Translations under genes and position numbers: made by a program
The notes under the pieces: model-generated
What the model was told of the DNA's origin: nothing
Database searches by the model: none
The model's input: only the letters and a program-made list of their open reading frames with translations
Assembly: GCA_002179805.1 (NCBI GenBank)
Contig: NAVB01001127.1
Location: 1 to 18,396, forward strand
Source: Acanthamoeba lenticulata
Lineage: Eukaryota > Discosea > Longamoebia > Acanthamoebidae
Direction: 5' to 3'
Length of the DNA stretch: 18,396 bases
Shown: one piece after another, positions 1-10,162 of the stretch
Layout: each line of letters starts with the position of its first letter
Numbering within the stretch: the stretch's first letter is position 1

Positions 1-2
1 CC

Positions 3-50
3 AAAAATAAAATAAAATAAAATAAAATAAAATAAATTAAAATAAAAACA
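3..50. repeat. AAAAT-type pentanucleotide repeat
   Basis: A run of AAAAT units, with a few imperfect units at the right end, just upstream of gene 1. On the plus strand it holds overlapping AATAAA-like hexamers, so it may be the 3' end of a gene lying to the left of the window, or simple-sequence filler. It stands out from the GC-rich coding sequence that follows. Confidence 0.85.
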
Positions 51-91
51 CCTGGCTCAGGCAGAAGCAGAAAACTGAAGAACGAAAGAGC

Positions 92-1428
92 ATGGAGGGC
101 AGCAAGGCAGGGCTGCGCATCTACATCAGTGCAGACATGGAAGGGGTGGCAGGGGTGGTATCTGCTGCGCAGTGCATGACAGAGGGTGCTGAGTACAACA
201 GGTGCGCCCTTGTTCTCCCTCACCGCGAAGGTAAGCAGTCTAGCAGGCTGACTTTCTTGGATGCTGTCTGCAGGTTTCGCCACTTCATGACGCAGGTGCA
301 CTTCCTTGGGTAAACCAGCTCTTCTACATACACGAGTTGTCTCACATACAACCACTACCTCCAGGAGGTGCTCGCAGCCATCGAAGGGGCAAAGCAAGGT
401 GGGGCCACCCGTATCGTGGTCAGCGACAGCCATGGTAAAGGTACTGCCCCCTTCTTCTGCAATGAAGTCACCCACTCGAGACTGACGTCGGGAAATGTCG
501 CGATGACTATGCAGGCGAGAACCTGCTGGTCGAAGATCTGCCCGCTGATGTCGAAGTGGTCCGCGGGCTCATTCGCCCTTTGATGATGATGCAAGGTGGC
601 TCTCTTCTGATGTAGCAATTCCGCACATGCCATGCCAAGCAACAAACCATCAACCACTTTGTCATGGCAGGCGTCGAGACGGAGCAGTTTGATGGTGTGA
701 TCTTCGTGGGTTATCACACCAGCGCCAGCAATCCCTCTGGTACGACCTTCACGGAACAACACACATCAATCGCCTCAAGAGGTCCCTTAAAACAGGCGTC
801 CTGGCGCACACCATCTACGGGTCGCTGATGTCGGAGATCATGCTCAACGGACGGCCAGCGTCTGGTACACCACACAAGTCGCCCACCGACTTGGTCACGT
901 CCACGTTGTTGACGTCTCTTCCTGCTTGCAGAGGCGGTCATCAACGCCAGCATCGCCAGCCACTTTGGGGCGCCAGTGATCATGGTGTCGGGAGACGACG
1001 CCCTCCAACGTGAATTGGCCGAGCATGAGGCCTTTTCCTCTATCGAGTATGCCGTCACCAAGCGGTCGGTGGGCTTCTACTCGGCGATGTCGCTGTCGCC
1101 GTCGGCCGCCTGTGACCTCATCCGCCGCAAGGCCGAAGCGGCGGTGAAGAGCCTGCCGAAGCGGCCGCACCAGTTCGAGGAGCGCCCCAAGCTGACCATC
1201 ACGTTCAAGAAGCAGGTACGTTGCATCATCTGCGTGAGGATCCTCGTCCTCCTCCACATGTGTGGCCAACAGCGAGCGCGTTGGGCGAACCAGATTCATG
1301 CGGAGCTGCTGAGCTACTTGCCCATCGTGAAGCGCACGGGCGCCTTCACCATCACGCACGAGGCCGAGTCCTACCCAGCCATGGCTGCCTTCCTCCGGTT
1401 CATCACCAAGTACGACTGCAACATGTGA
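92..1428 (+). CDS. DppA-type D-aminopeptidase (peptidase family M55), 8 exons
   Basis: Metal-dependent D-aminopeptidase; characterised bacterial members release D-amino acids such as D-Ala from short peptides. Exons: 92-201, 274-295, 365-440, 515-595, 671-739, 796-864, 932-1215, 1294-1428. All introns are GT-AG and the joined frame gives 281 residues, near the family's usual 270-280. Seen: DMEG (D15, E17), SDSHG (H67), GYH (H112), LAHT (H124), E143 after NGRPAS, and the late SGDDA motif. These align with the two-zinc ligands and catalytic His known from the Bacillus enzyme, so it should be active. There is no signal peptide; the protein is probably cytosolic, acting on peptides from digested bacteria (inference). 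Exon 2 is only 22 bases. For intron 4 the acceptor at 670 was chosen because it keeps frame and removes an otherwise atypical insert; the AG at 638-639 is out of phase. Confidence 0.9.
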
Positions 1429-1548
1429 TTCTGAACCTTGCCTCGGGCAACTTGGAAACAAGACTTTACTACTGCACCGAGACCAATCACATGCAGCGGG
1501 TCTACGAGAGGCAGCGACCAGGAACCAGAAGATCCCAACCAGGTTGTA

Positions 1549-3645
1549 TTACAAATCGTAGTTGACTTGACTCGCTCGCGACCGAAAGGCCTGGGTGCGC
1601 CTGTGCCTACGCCAAGTCAAGGCCACGGAGACGCCAACGACCACGGCCACAACGACCGCGACAGCCACCGCGCATGCCACAGTCACGCCGACGATGAGGC
1701 CCACGTCGTCGCCTCCGCCGCCCTGATCTCCCTGCTGCTGCTGACCGAACAGCACGCCCACATCTACGCGGTGGCAAACGTCAGCGTCGGGTCTATGCCA
1801 AAAAAACAGGGCTCTTCCATACCAGGGTCGTAGGCCAGGGTCGAGTTGAAGCGGGGAAAGGTGAGCACGAGTTCTGAGGTCGTCACATCCATGTCGAATC
1901 GCGCCTGTTGAGGTCCCACCTCCCCGTCGACTTCGACCGCGCCCACCAACCGGACCTCTGTTTCGGCCAAAGCGTTGAACTGGCCGGCCAGGATCAGTGA
2001 TGTGACGAGTTCGCTGCCGGGATTGGCGCGGCGCGAGAAGTTGGTAAACGCGGGGGCGATCTTGATGCGCATCTCCAGGGTGTTGTTGTTGTTGCCAGCA
2101 CCCCGCCACGGCCAATCAAAGAGGCGCACAGAGAACTTGGCGAACGAGGGCTCGGCGTAGAGCGTGAGATCGTCGCCGATGGAGATGGCAGTCCGCTCCC
2201 GAAACAGGTAGAACTGCACCTCGGCGCGCGCCGTTTTGTTCGTCGCCACGACAGCGTCGGCGAAGGTCAGGTTGGTCGAGAAGAGGAAGGACTCGGTGGC
2301 ATTGATTTCAGCTTCAGGCGCTACGCTGACCCACTCACTACTATCTGCGCCAGGACGTCAACCGTTAGATGGTCCTTCCCGCCTACCGTCGTAACGAGCA
2401 GCGGATCGCATCGGGAGAGGGACGCGTACTGGAAGGGGCACCAACACGGACGGGCGAACCTTGGGCATCCAGCTCCTTGACAGTGCCGCCAAAATCAAGC
2501 CCCACGGCCTCGGCTGGGCGCACGGAGCCCTGATTGTCTGATGTGTACCACCACCATTGTCTGTAAGCGCGAGGAAGTGACATAAGTCTATACGCCATCG
2601 CACCTTTGGGAATGAGGAGCACATCTGAGCTGTTGTTGAATTGCAGGGTCGGCACCCGATCAGGCATAGGGAGGAAAGTAAAGTTGTAGATGTCCACCAC
2701 GGCTGAAGCCGACGTCGATTTTGTCAACCCTCCAGCAAAGAGAGCAACGTTACCGACTGCTGCACCGGCCAGACCCCAGCGGCTCTGGGTCAGTGGCGTC
2801 GTTGGGATCCACGAGCCGTTGGATGCCACATAAAGGTCGACGTTCGCATAGGCCGTGGTCTCGCCGTAGACTGTGCCGCCGGCGAGGATGCCGACGCTGC
2901 CGACTGCGGCTGCCGCCGAGGTGTCGCGGGCCGTCGAGAGGGTTGATCCAGACCACATATCGTCGGTAGCGTTATACATGTCGGCCCGGTAGAAGGAACC
3001 GGTGGATCGTCCGCCAGGGAAGAATGCGAGGTTGCCCACGGTGAAGGCGGGAAGGTTGTGGCGCGCCCAAGTGAGCGTCGTGTTCTGCCATGAGTCGTCG
3101 GTTGCGTTGTAGATGTCTACCGCGCCTGAGAGAGCGGCAACGCCGGTGTTATTTCGCCCAAAGGCAAAGATTGCCAGACTGCCAACGGACGTGGCGGCAA
3201 GATTGCTCCTCGCAGACTTAAGCTGCGCAGTCGTCCACGAATTGTTGGCCGCGTTGTAGACGTCCACCAACGCCGACGCCGACGAGACAGCGCTTGTGAG
3301 CAGTCCACCGCCGAAGAGGGCCAAGCTGCCAACGGATGTGGCTGCCAGCCAGGCGCGCGGCTGCGAGAGCGAAGTCGTCGTCCACGAATTGTTGGCCGCG
3401 TTGAAGATGTCCACGGTCGCTGTTACGCCGGCGGAGGAGCCATTCGTGGTACCACCGGCGAAGAGGACAAGGCTGCCCACCGTGGTTGATGCTAGGTACG
3501 CCCGGCTCACCGAGAGCACAGTTGTGTTGGTTGTAAAAGAGAAGGCCGACTGACCCCCAACATGGGGAAGGAAACCAGAACAAAGGAAGGGAGGCACCAG
3601 CAACCACCACGCGAGAGTGTTCTGTGAGTGGGGGCGAGCTGTCAT
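1549..3645 (-). CDS. Kelch-repeat single-pass membrane protein
   Basis: Unnamed surface protein, about 640 residues. Exons in coding order: 3645 to about 2460 (or 2442), 2344-1823, 1763-1549. The first donor is ambiguous: two phase-1 GT sites (2459 or 2441) both work. The start Met at 3645 is followed by a hydrophobic signal-like stretch (LAWWLLVPPFLCSGF). Exon 1 then carries six kelch-type repeats of about 45-50 residues, each with VGS/VGN, a GG-like turn and a VDIYNA..SW ending: enough for one closed six-bladed propeller. Exon 2 is a beta-rich, N-glycosylation-sequon-containing segment of unknown family. Exon 3 has a Gln/Gly linker, a long Val/Ala-rich membrane helix, then TWRRHRR as a stop-transfer signal and a short tail ending YDL. 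Predicted topology: propeller outside, tail inside. Ligand unknown; adhesion or recognition is a guess. Confidence 0.82.
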
Positions 3646-4074
3646 TAGTGTGTGGCGCGATAGTCGCAAAAGTGCCCTGTGCCATAAAAATAAGCAGACC
3701 GTCTGCCTCGTGCAATTGCGGTTATCGTTGTAACTTAACAAAGTGACAAGGACGCAACGCTCCCATTGGGCTTTGCACCGATTGCTCAGTCCGTGCTTGT
3801 CCTTGGTCTCGTGTAATTGCACCCGACGCACACTTTTAGTAAAACTGCACACCAGTGATTTCTGATGGCCCCGGCGACAACTTCTGGCCGCGTCCCATAA
3901 GCCGGACCTAAATCCCACACACCCTTTGCCGAGGGGCGAGGGCCAGCTCATCCACGCCGAGAAGGGCACCAGTTGTTGTTGCAACGTCTCGGTCTTCTTC
4001 CATCTTCCATGAGGCGCGCATATGTACAATAGACTGATTGATTGATTGGACGTGGCTTGCAGCTTGCTGACTCT
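3646..4074. other. Intergenic region between genes 2 and 3
   Basis: A 429-base stretch holding the 3' flank of the SFT2 gene and the presumed promoter and 5' leader of the kelch gene, both on the minus strand. A short GATT tandem run lies near 4033-4048. The kelch frame stays open upstream to 4029, but that extension has no fitting initiator and would bury the signal peptide. I see no other gene and no clear TATA element. Confidence 0.6.
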
Positions 4075-5140
4075 CTAGACGGCGGTGGCGATGCCGTCTG
4101 CACAGGCGCCGCAGCACTTCTTCAAGAGGGTCTGCGCGAAGGGCAGGTAGCTCGCCACATACCAGACGATGGCGCACACTTGGATAATGACGCAGATGAG
4201 CACCAACAGCGCCGACTTGGTCTGCGCCACGACAACAACACCGGACGCGGTTGGTATAAACCGTGTCCTGAACGGCGAAGCACTGGAGCGAGCGAGCCGG
4301 AAAGAGGGCAGCAGGACGTACATAGATGGCGACAAAGAGGGTCATGCCCAGGGCGCCCAGATAGATGATGGTGGCGATCAGGCGCACCGGGTTGAACATC
4401 ATCTTGAGCTGTCGCACGGGTCCCACCAGGAAAAAGGAACTGCCCAGGAGGCAGAGGTTGCCGATCGTGTAGAAGACGCCAAAGGCCGGGAAGAGCAGGA
4501 TGTAGACGAACATTACTGACTACAGGCACGTGTTGGTGTTGGTGATTGTGAGCCCAAGGGAGAGCCAGAGCCGTGCGGTGGAGAGCGTCACGTACCAGCA
4601 CGAAGAAGAGGAGGGACACGCCCAGGCAGATCCCAAACCCGTACAGCCGCTGCTCACAGAGGCATGTGTGGTGGAGTGTGAGAAGAGCTCCGTAGCAATG
4701 GTGAGGAGGAGAGGCTGTGTAGCACGCACGTGCTTGTAGGAGAGGGTCGTGGCCTGGTTGAACTCGTCCATGAGAGTGGGCTCAGGTCGTGGCCCCAGCC
4801 CTACCATTCCCATCACCGAATCCAGCTTGCTACACCACGCCGAAGGCATTCAAGTCAATGGTATCGTCATAAATTGAAAAAAAATCTGCAAAGCGCACCT
4901 GGGTGGTGGGGGCGGAGGCGGTGGTGCGAGTCCCACAGTGCGGCGGAAGGAGGCCAGAAGGCCCTCTTCATCTGCGGGTGGTGGGGGAGGCGGCGGTGGG
5001 CTTTGGAACCACCCAAGAAATCCGCCACCGCTGTCGGCTGCTCGCGCGGTGCCGCGCAAGGTCGAGGTTGAGCTGCTACTGCTGCTCGAGGAAGAGGCGG
5101 CGGATTTGTCGCTGCCCAGGCCCGACCAAAAGGAAGACAT
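4075..5140 (-). CDS. SFT2-family vesicle transport protein (four-helix Golgi membrane protein)
   Basis: SFT2 proteins are small multi-pass Golgi membrane proteins acting in endosome-to-Golgi vesicle fusion. Exons in coding order: 5140-4899, 4829-4730, 4649-4596, 4519-4322, 4221-4075; every border is GT-AG and the joined frame gives 246 residues. Residues from about 110 onward match the family: LSYKHRLYGFGICLGV, FLVGPVRQLKMMFNPVRL, then a final helix followed by SYLPFAQ and a CC motif. Four membrane helices are visible. Odd feature: the first 80 residues hold a long poly-Ser run and two poly-Pro runs (eight each), making the protein longer than yeast Sft2 or the animal homologues. The Pro runs could bind profilin or EVH1/SH3-type partners (inference). 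The frame is open upstream of 5140 but has no ATG, so Met at 5140 is the start. Confidence 0.9.
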
Positions 5141-5295
5141 GTCTGGAAGGAGAGTGCCCAGAAGGAGAAGAAGCCACGTAGCCAAGATGCTGCGAGAAGC
5201 AGAAGTCGTGATCACGATTTCAACAGCGGAAACGCGAAGCCAAGAACGATATTCTGTTTACTTGAATTTTCGGACGCAATTCTATTTTCCTTTTT

Positions 5296-6617
5296 TTATT
5301 CTTTGGTTTTTTGTGTTTCTGCTGGTGGGACGTCATCAAGCAAGAGGACGGAGAGAAGGTGGTCGAGCATGGCTCGGTGCTTGGGCGAACGGTCGTTCAT
5401 GAGGTGGAGGATAAAGTCGGAGTGGCCCACGCCCTCGACCAGGTGCAGCTCCGCGGCGTGGCCACGGCTCTTGAGGCTCTCGGCAAACTTGACGCTGGAG
5501 CTGCTGGGCACCGTGCCATCGGTGGTGCCTGGACCGTGATGCATCATCATCATTATGCCCATCACCCTCATGAACATCACCTTTAGCTTCATCATCAACA
5601 TGACGACGCCGTACCGTGGAGGAGGAAGGCCGGGGGCAGGGAGCCGGGCTGGAGGTCGACGGCGTGGAGCAGGGCCGTGGGCGAATGGTGGTCAAAGTTG
5701 GGGATGCCGCCCATGGCAGGCTTCATGGCCGACAGGTTCTCCACGCCGCGCAGGGACTCGTGCTCGTAGTGGTCGGCGATGTGGTACGGCCCTCCGATGC
5801 CCACGAACCTGCACAGCACAGTAGGACAGTGGACATAAGTTAGCCGGCCGACGTATGCCAAACAACAATAGAACAGGATCATTGCTGACCCGCGAATGGT
5901 GAGGTCGGTGAGCAAGTGGCTCTCGTCCAAGTGGGCACGATAGTGCTCGGTCAGGCCGATCTCCTCGCCGTGCTGCTGGAGCAGCGCCAGCCGCATCATG
6001 TAGAGCGCCAGCAAGTGCGCACCAGCACTGTGGCCCACCACATACACGCGCCGCTGGGGTGGGCAAAGCAGCAGTTGTGAGGAGCCTTTCAAGCCAAGAG
6101 ACCAAGAGCAAGAGGACAACGCATGGTTCATTTAGCGTACCAGGTCCACCCCAAAGGAGCCGGCGTTGGACTCGAGAAACTTGAACAAGAGGGCGAGGTC
6201 GCGCACCATCTGTTGAACCTGGCCGGCAGGGTGGAGGGTGTAGTTGGCCACTGCCACGGCCAGGCCACGGGCCTGCAACGCGCGGGCCAGCGTGCCGTAC
6301 TGGTGCTTCCCACCTGACGACCACGCCCCGCCATGGATGAACACGACGAGCGGCGCCAAAGCCTCTCCATAGTCGTCACTCGACATGATGGGCTGGCTCT
6401 CGAGTGACTGCGTAGTCGGCTGGACGTAAACGTCAACTCGGTTGCGCGGCAGAGGCCCATACGCCAGGTCGAGTCGGACGTCCTTTGTGCGACGAGATGA
6501 GATGTAGTAGCTGTGGTACAAGCGAAGCCCGAATGGAGCGATTTTGATGTAAAACCACACCATCTCCACAAGAACTCGCAAAATCTTCCACCATCTCGTC
6601 ACAAAAGATGTTGCCAT
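5296..6617 (-). CDS. Alpha/beta hydrolase, isoprenylcysteine methylesterase-like
   Basis: Predicted serine esterase of 355 residues. Exons in coding order: 6617-6141, 6053-5890, 5808-5615, 5528-5296. It has an oxyanion motif HGGAW (95-99), nucleophile elbow GHSAG (S168), an Asp in TTDGTVP (D282) and a His in GVGHSDF (H314), a complete catalytic triad. The stretch GIGGPYHIADHYEHES is typical of the plant ICME/ICME-like and related prenylcysteine carboxyl methylesterase group, which remove the methyl ester from prenylated proteins at ER or Golgi membranes. A hydrophobic N-terminus (about 9-33) fits a membrane anchor, as in that group. Substrate is inferred from similarity only; a general lipase/esterase of the same superfamily is the alternative. 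It ends 98 bases before the stop of gene 5, an A/T-rich spacer. Confidence 0.82.
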
Positions 6618-6715
6618 GATTTACAGTTGAGTTTTTATTTTAACTTTTTTTTTGGCGCTGTTCGAAATGTTGATAAAAAGCGCCAATCGGCAAGCTGGGG
6701 TACCCGCCCTTTCCC

Positions 6716-9700
6716 TCAAGCGGTCGCTCGCACGACCCTCTTCGCTTCCTCGAGCCAGGCCACCTTGGCCCAAGCCTCGTTGCGTTGAGTCTCGCGGCGC
6801 AGCCAGCGGCGCGACTTGTCAGCCAGCATGGCCCACTCGTCGGCGAGGGAGCTCAGCTTGAGCTCCAGGAAGGCCAGCGCCAGGGCGGTGGCCCACACGG
6901 TCTCCTGAAGCTGCTTCTGGTCCGCGCCGGCGGCGGCAGGCGGGCGCATGGCCGCGCCCGAAACGCCGAGCAGCCGAGCCAGCGCGTCATTGAGCTCAAA
7001 CGCCCCGTTGGCACGCTGCAGCAGCACGAGCTTCGAGAGCTGGTCGTGTTGGCTCTGTGGCTGGCGAGCTGGTGGTTGGGTGTTCTCCGACGCTGCTAAC
7101 TCCATCATCACTTCATGATCCTCATCCGCCTCCTCTTCCTCCATTGCCGTCGCGCTCCTCATGCGTTTTCTCTTGGTGTTGCTCCTCGGCGGCGATCTCG
7201 ATCTCGACCTGCTGCGATCGAAACTTTCGCTCTCGTCCATGTCCTCGAACGCGTTGCGGGCTCTGATGCCGCCGAAGAAACCTCCTGCACTGGCCCCACC
7301 TCGACCACCTCGAGAGCCACCTCGAGAGCCACCTCGAGAACCACCCCAAGAGCCACCTCGAAAACCACCGTAGCCGTAGCCGACGTTGCTGCTTGTACGG
7401 AAAGTTGGACTGGGAGCCAACATCCTCTCGGCGATGGCAACGCGCCGCATGGTGCCTTGCGTGGTCTCGTCCCGCTCGTCCTTGGCCACGAACGAGGTGT
7501 AGGCCGTCACGAGCTGATACCTGTACCGCAAATGAATCGCGACGGTTTGTGCGTTAGTCTTCTTATGAGACGCATCTGGGGGTCGCACAAGAGGGCCAAC
7601 GTACATGACGCCAAGCACTTCGATCTCCGCTTTGATCTGCGCCCTGTCCTCGCCGGTCGACGCGTTGCGATCGGTCAACTCGCGCACACGGCTCTTGGCC
7701 GCCAGAGTGCGGATGACCGGCGTCGAGGCCACCAGCGCGGCCGCCGGTGCCAACGTGACCTTCTCCCTGGTCTCGGAGGCCGAGGACGTGGCGTAGGACA
7801 CCGTGATGGGCTCCTCGGCGTCTGTGCAAACATCATTCGCGAACATCATCAGCGCCAAGTCGAGTCCAGACAAGCCGTCGAGGCGGCGCGTACCGGTGGG
7901 AAGCGTGGCGCCGCGCTTGACCAGGCCGTAGATGGACAGGCGGACGCCGTCGAACAGGGGCGGAAGGACCTCGGGAGCTTGCACGAGCACCGAGCCCCAG
8001 GCGGCGCCCCAGTCGCAGGTCACGTCGTTGACCGAGGGCTGCATCGCCAGCCGCAGCTGGCGCATGACCTTGGACTCGAGCCTCTCGCCGGGCACCACGA
8101 ACTCGGCCGTGCCCTTGCCGGCGCGGGCCATGCCGAGCACGAGCTCGCGCGAGACCGAGGAGCCGATGCCCAGCGTGAAGACGCGCAGTTGGGTCATCTC
8201 CGGGATTGCGATCGGCGGGCGGCTTTCGTCGGCCGTGCGCGCCCGGCAGCGGCGCTTGCTGTCGCTCCCGCAGTCGCTGCACAAACACACAAAGAAAGCA
8301 GTTGTTTGAGCGTGATTGGCCCGACAACAACATGAAGGCGGGGATGGGCGGGTACCAGAAGAAGCCGCCAAAGCGGGACTCGAGCTCGTGGCCCTTGTGG
8401 CACACGTCCTTGCACACGACGCAGCAGCCCGACAGCTTGTCGCGTGGATAGCAGGTGCGGCAGTGGTACCAGAACTGATGGGCAAAGTCGCGCGAGCCCT
8501 GGAAGGTGCACACGCCGGCCCGGATGGCCCGCGCGGCGTTGTCGTCGATCTTGCAGGCGATCCGCTCGCGCACGGCCTGCAGGACGGACTCGGTGTTGGA
8601 CACCTCGCCGTCGGTCAGGACAAACACTTGCCTCGCGTACTCGGGCTCGACGTGGTCGTCGAGGACCGCTTGGAGCGGCTCCAACAGCTCGGTACCGCCC
8701 AGGTCGGCGGTCATGGCTTCGACCCGCCTGCTTGCCTCTTGGAGGCTGTCGTCGTTGTAGGGTCGCGAAGTCCTGAAGAGTAACTCGTACCTCGAGCCGA
8801 AGCCCACAACTGAAGGAGGATTAAAAAACAAAAACAAAAACAAAAAAACAAAAACAAAAAAAAAACAAAAAAACACAAGGTCAGCCTCTCGCCGCGCTGA
8901 CAAAGGTGAGTAGAGGGTTGAAGAGGGGGGCACCATTAAACTTGCATTCCTCGGGCAAGCTGCGCAGGAAGAGCTGGAGGGCGGCCTTGGCGTGTTGGAT
9001 CGGGGCGCCGGACATGCTCCCCGATCGGTCCACTGTTTCCACAAAAAGGAACGGATGAGTGAGCTGGGGAGCTTGAGGACAAACATTACGCGTTTGAGAT
9101 ATCGAAAGAAGGACGTACAAACGAAGATGAACTCGCGCTTCTGTTCGACTTCGGCAAAGCGCGGGAAGAGGGTGAGCATGACGGCCTGCCTCTCGTTGTC
9201 GATCCACAAGCCCGGCTGGTGCGCGTCCCTCTGCTGGATCAGCAACACAAAGTCGCGGTCGAGCGCCGTCTCGGCGGTGCTCAGCGAGACGCGGCCCTTG
9301 TTGGGCGAGTCGCCGTTGAGCTGCAGCCGAATGGGATGCGAGGGCGACTCGACGCTGACCAGCGAGGAGGGCATCTCGATGGCGATATCGAGCTCGAGGC
9401 CGCGACCGCTACCACCACCACTACCGGCAGGGATCGCAAGGGCGACCGCTTGGAGCGCCTCCTGCTCTTCCTTGGTCGTGCCTATACCGTGGTAGCGCGG
9501 CGCGATGGTGGTGGGCAGCGTGAAGCGCACCAACCCACCTTCGAGAGTCAACTCCACCGCGTAGGCAATCTGCAAGACGATGTCCGTGAGTGAGCCTTTT
9601 ATGAACGTCGTGCGTAGGGAAACGCTTGGGTGGAGAAGGTCGCGTACGTGGATGATGCACTCTTTGCCAGGCGGGAGGTTGCCCACGTTCATCGTGAATA

Positions 9701-10162
9701 TCTCTTCTTTCTCTGCGGTGGTGAGAGCGAGGCGCTTGGGTTAGTCGCAAGAGAAGAGGACGACACATGTGCGCGACACGTACTCTGTTCGAGGAGGTAG
9801 GCCCCATGGCCTTCTGCGATGGCGTCGTCGTAGGTGTTGCGGGCTTCTTCGGTGGGCATGACGGTGCCAATGACTCGCCGGCCGTCGAGCTCGGCCTCGA
9901 ACTTGCACACCGCAGCCCCCGAGTCGATGGGGAAGGTGTAGCTGACCTCGAGAGGCACTTGTTCTTCATTTCTGTAGCGCTGGACCAAAGTCACTTCACA
10001 CGCCATGTCCGTTACGGTGGCTGCGGCCTTGACGCCCACCAGCGGGATGTTGGTGTGCGGTTCCACCACCTGAGCTCCACGGCTCCTGCCACGACCACAG
10101 CGGCAGCGGAGCCCAAAGAAGGGACCCTGTGCGGCTGTCCTCGGTCGTTGCGCCACCTGCAT
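6716..10162 (-). CDS. VIT-vWA protein with a UBR-box zinc finger inserted in the vWA domain
   Basis: Exons in coding order: 10162-9784, 9712-9119, 9032-8934, 8809-8356, 8276-7605, 7520-6716; the joined frame gives exactly 1000 residues. Order: VIT domain (about 35-165, with the NLPPG motif following), vWA with MIDAS LDRSGSM (D326, S328, S330) and TDGEV (423-427), a UBR box (C458-C519), the resumed vWA strand RVFTLGIG (540-547), a post-vWA beta region with YTSFVA (740-745), a GGSR-rich repeat (about 784-817), RSRSRSRS plus KRKR basic cluster (835-854), an acidic run, and a C-terminal helical domain (about 900-1000) of the kind found in VWA5A/PARP4-like proteins. Such VIT-vWA proteins are intracellular; the tail suggests a nuclear or RNA-associated location (inference). 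The last intron (7521-7604) is 84 bases with no stop, so a form with 28 extra residues is possible. No RING or HECT is present, so it would not itself be an E3. Confidence 0.88.
7298..7370 (-). repeat. Coding 12-base tandem repeat (Gly-Gly-Ser-Arg units)
   Basis: About five imperfect 12-base units, reading GGTTCTCGAGGT or close variants on the minus strand, inside the last exon of gene 5. They encode the GGSR/GGSW series near residues 788-805. Near-identical adjacent units suggest recent slippage or unequal exchange and a length that may vary between strains. Confidence 0.8.
8271..8509 (-). other. UBR-box coding segment, split by an intron
   Basis: Covers the UBR box of gene 5 on two exons. 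Ligand candidates: C458, C474, C477, C487, C490, C494, H495, H498, C509, C511, C519, with core motifs WYHCRTC, CHKGH and FFCDCG. The intron at 8277-8355 splits the codon of C509: the unspliced reading gives FFW and loses the motif, while splicing restores FFCDCG, which independently supports the exon model. The spacing is that of the UBR4/FBXO11-type box (family knowledge). Confidence 0.9.
8820..8878. repeat. A-rich (A5C)n simple repeat inside an intron
   Basis: Runs of A broken by single C, lying wholly within intron 3 of gene 5 (8810-8933). On the coding strand it is a T-rich tract just before the 3' splice site, so it also serves as a polypyrimidine tract. Confidence 0.85.

Noticed and set aside
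616..670. Alternative exon 5 start at 640 in the M55 gene
   Set aside because: It breaks the frame by one base and adds about ten residues absent from the family; the AG at 669-670 gives correct phase and length.
1764..1822. Apparent frameshift/stop near the end of the kelch gene
   Set aside because: A 59-base GT-AG intron with a T-run explains it and joins the membrane helix in frame, so the gene is not broken.
3646..4029. N-terminal extension of the kelch frame
   Set aside because: Open frame but no good initiator Met; it would displace the signal peptide that begins at the Met at 3645.
7115..8335. 406-codon plus-strand ORF opposite gene 5
   Set aside because: It is antisense to well-supported vWA exons and crosses an intron; composition is that of a GC-rich shadow frame with no family signature.
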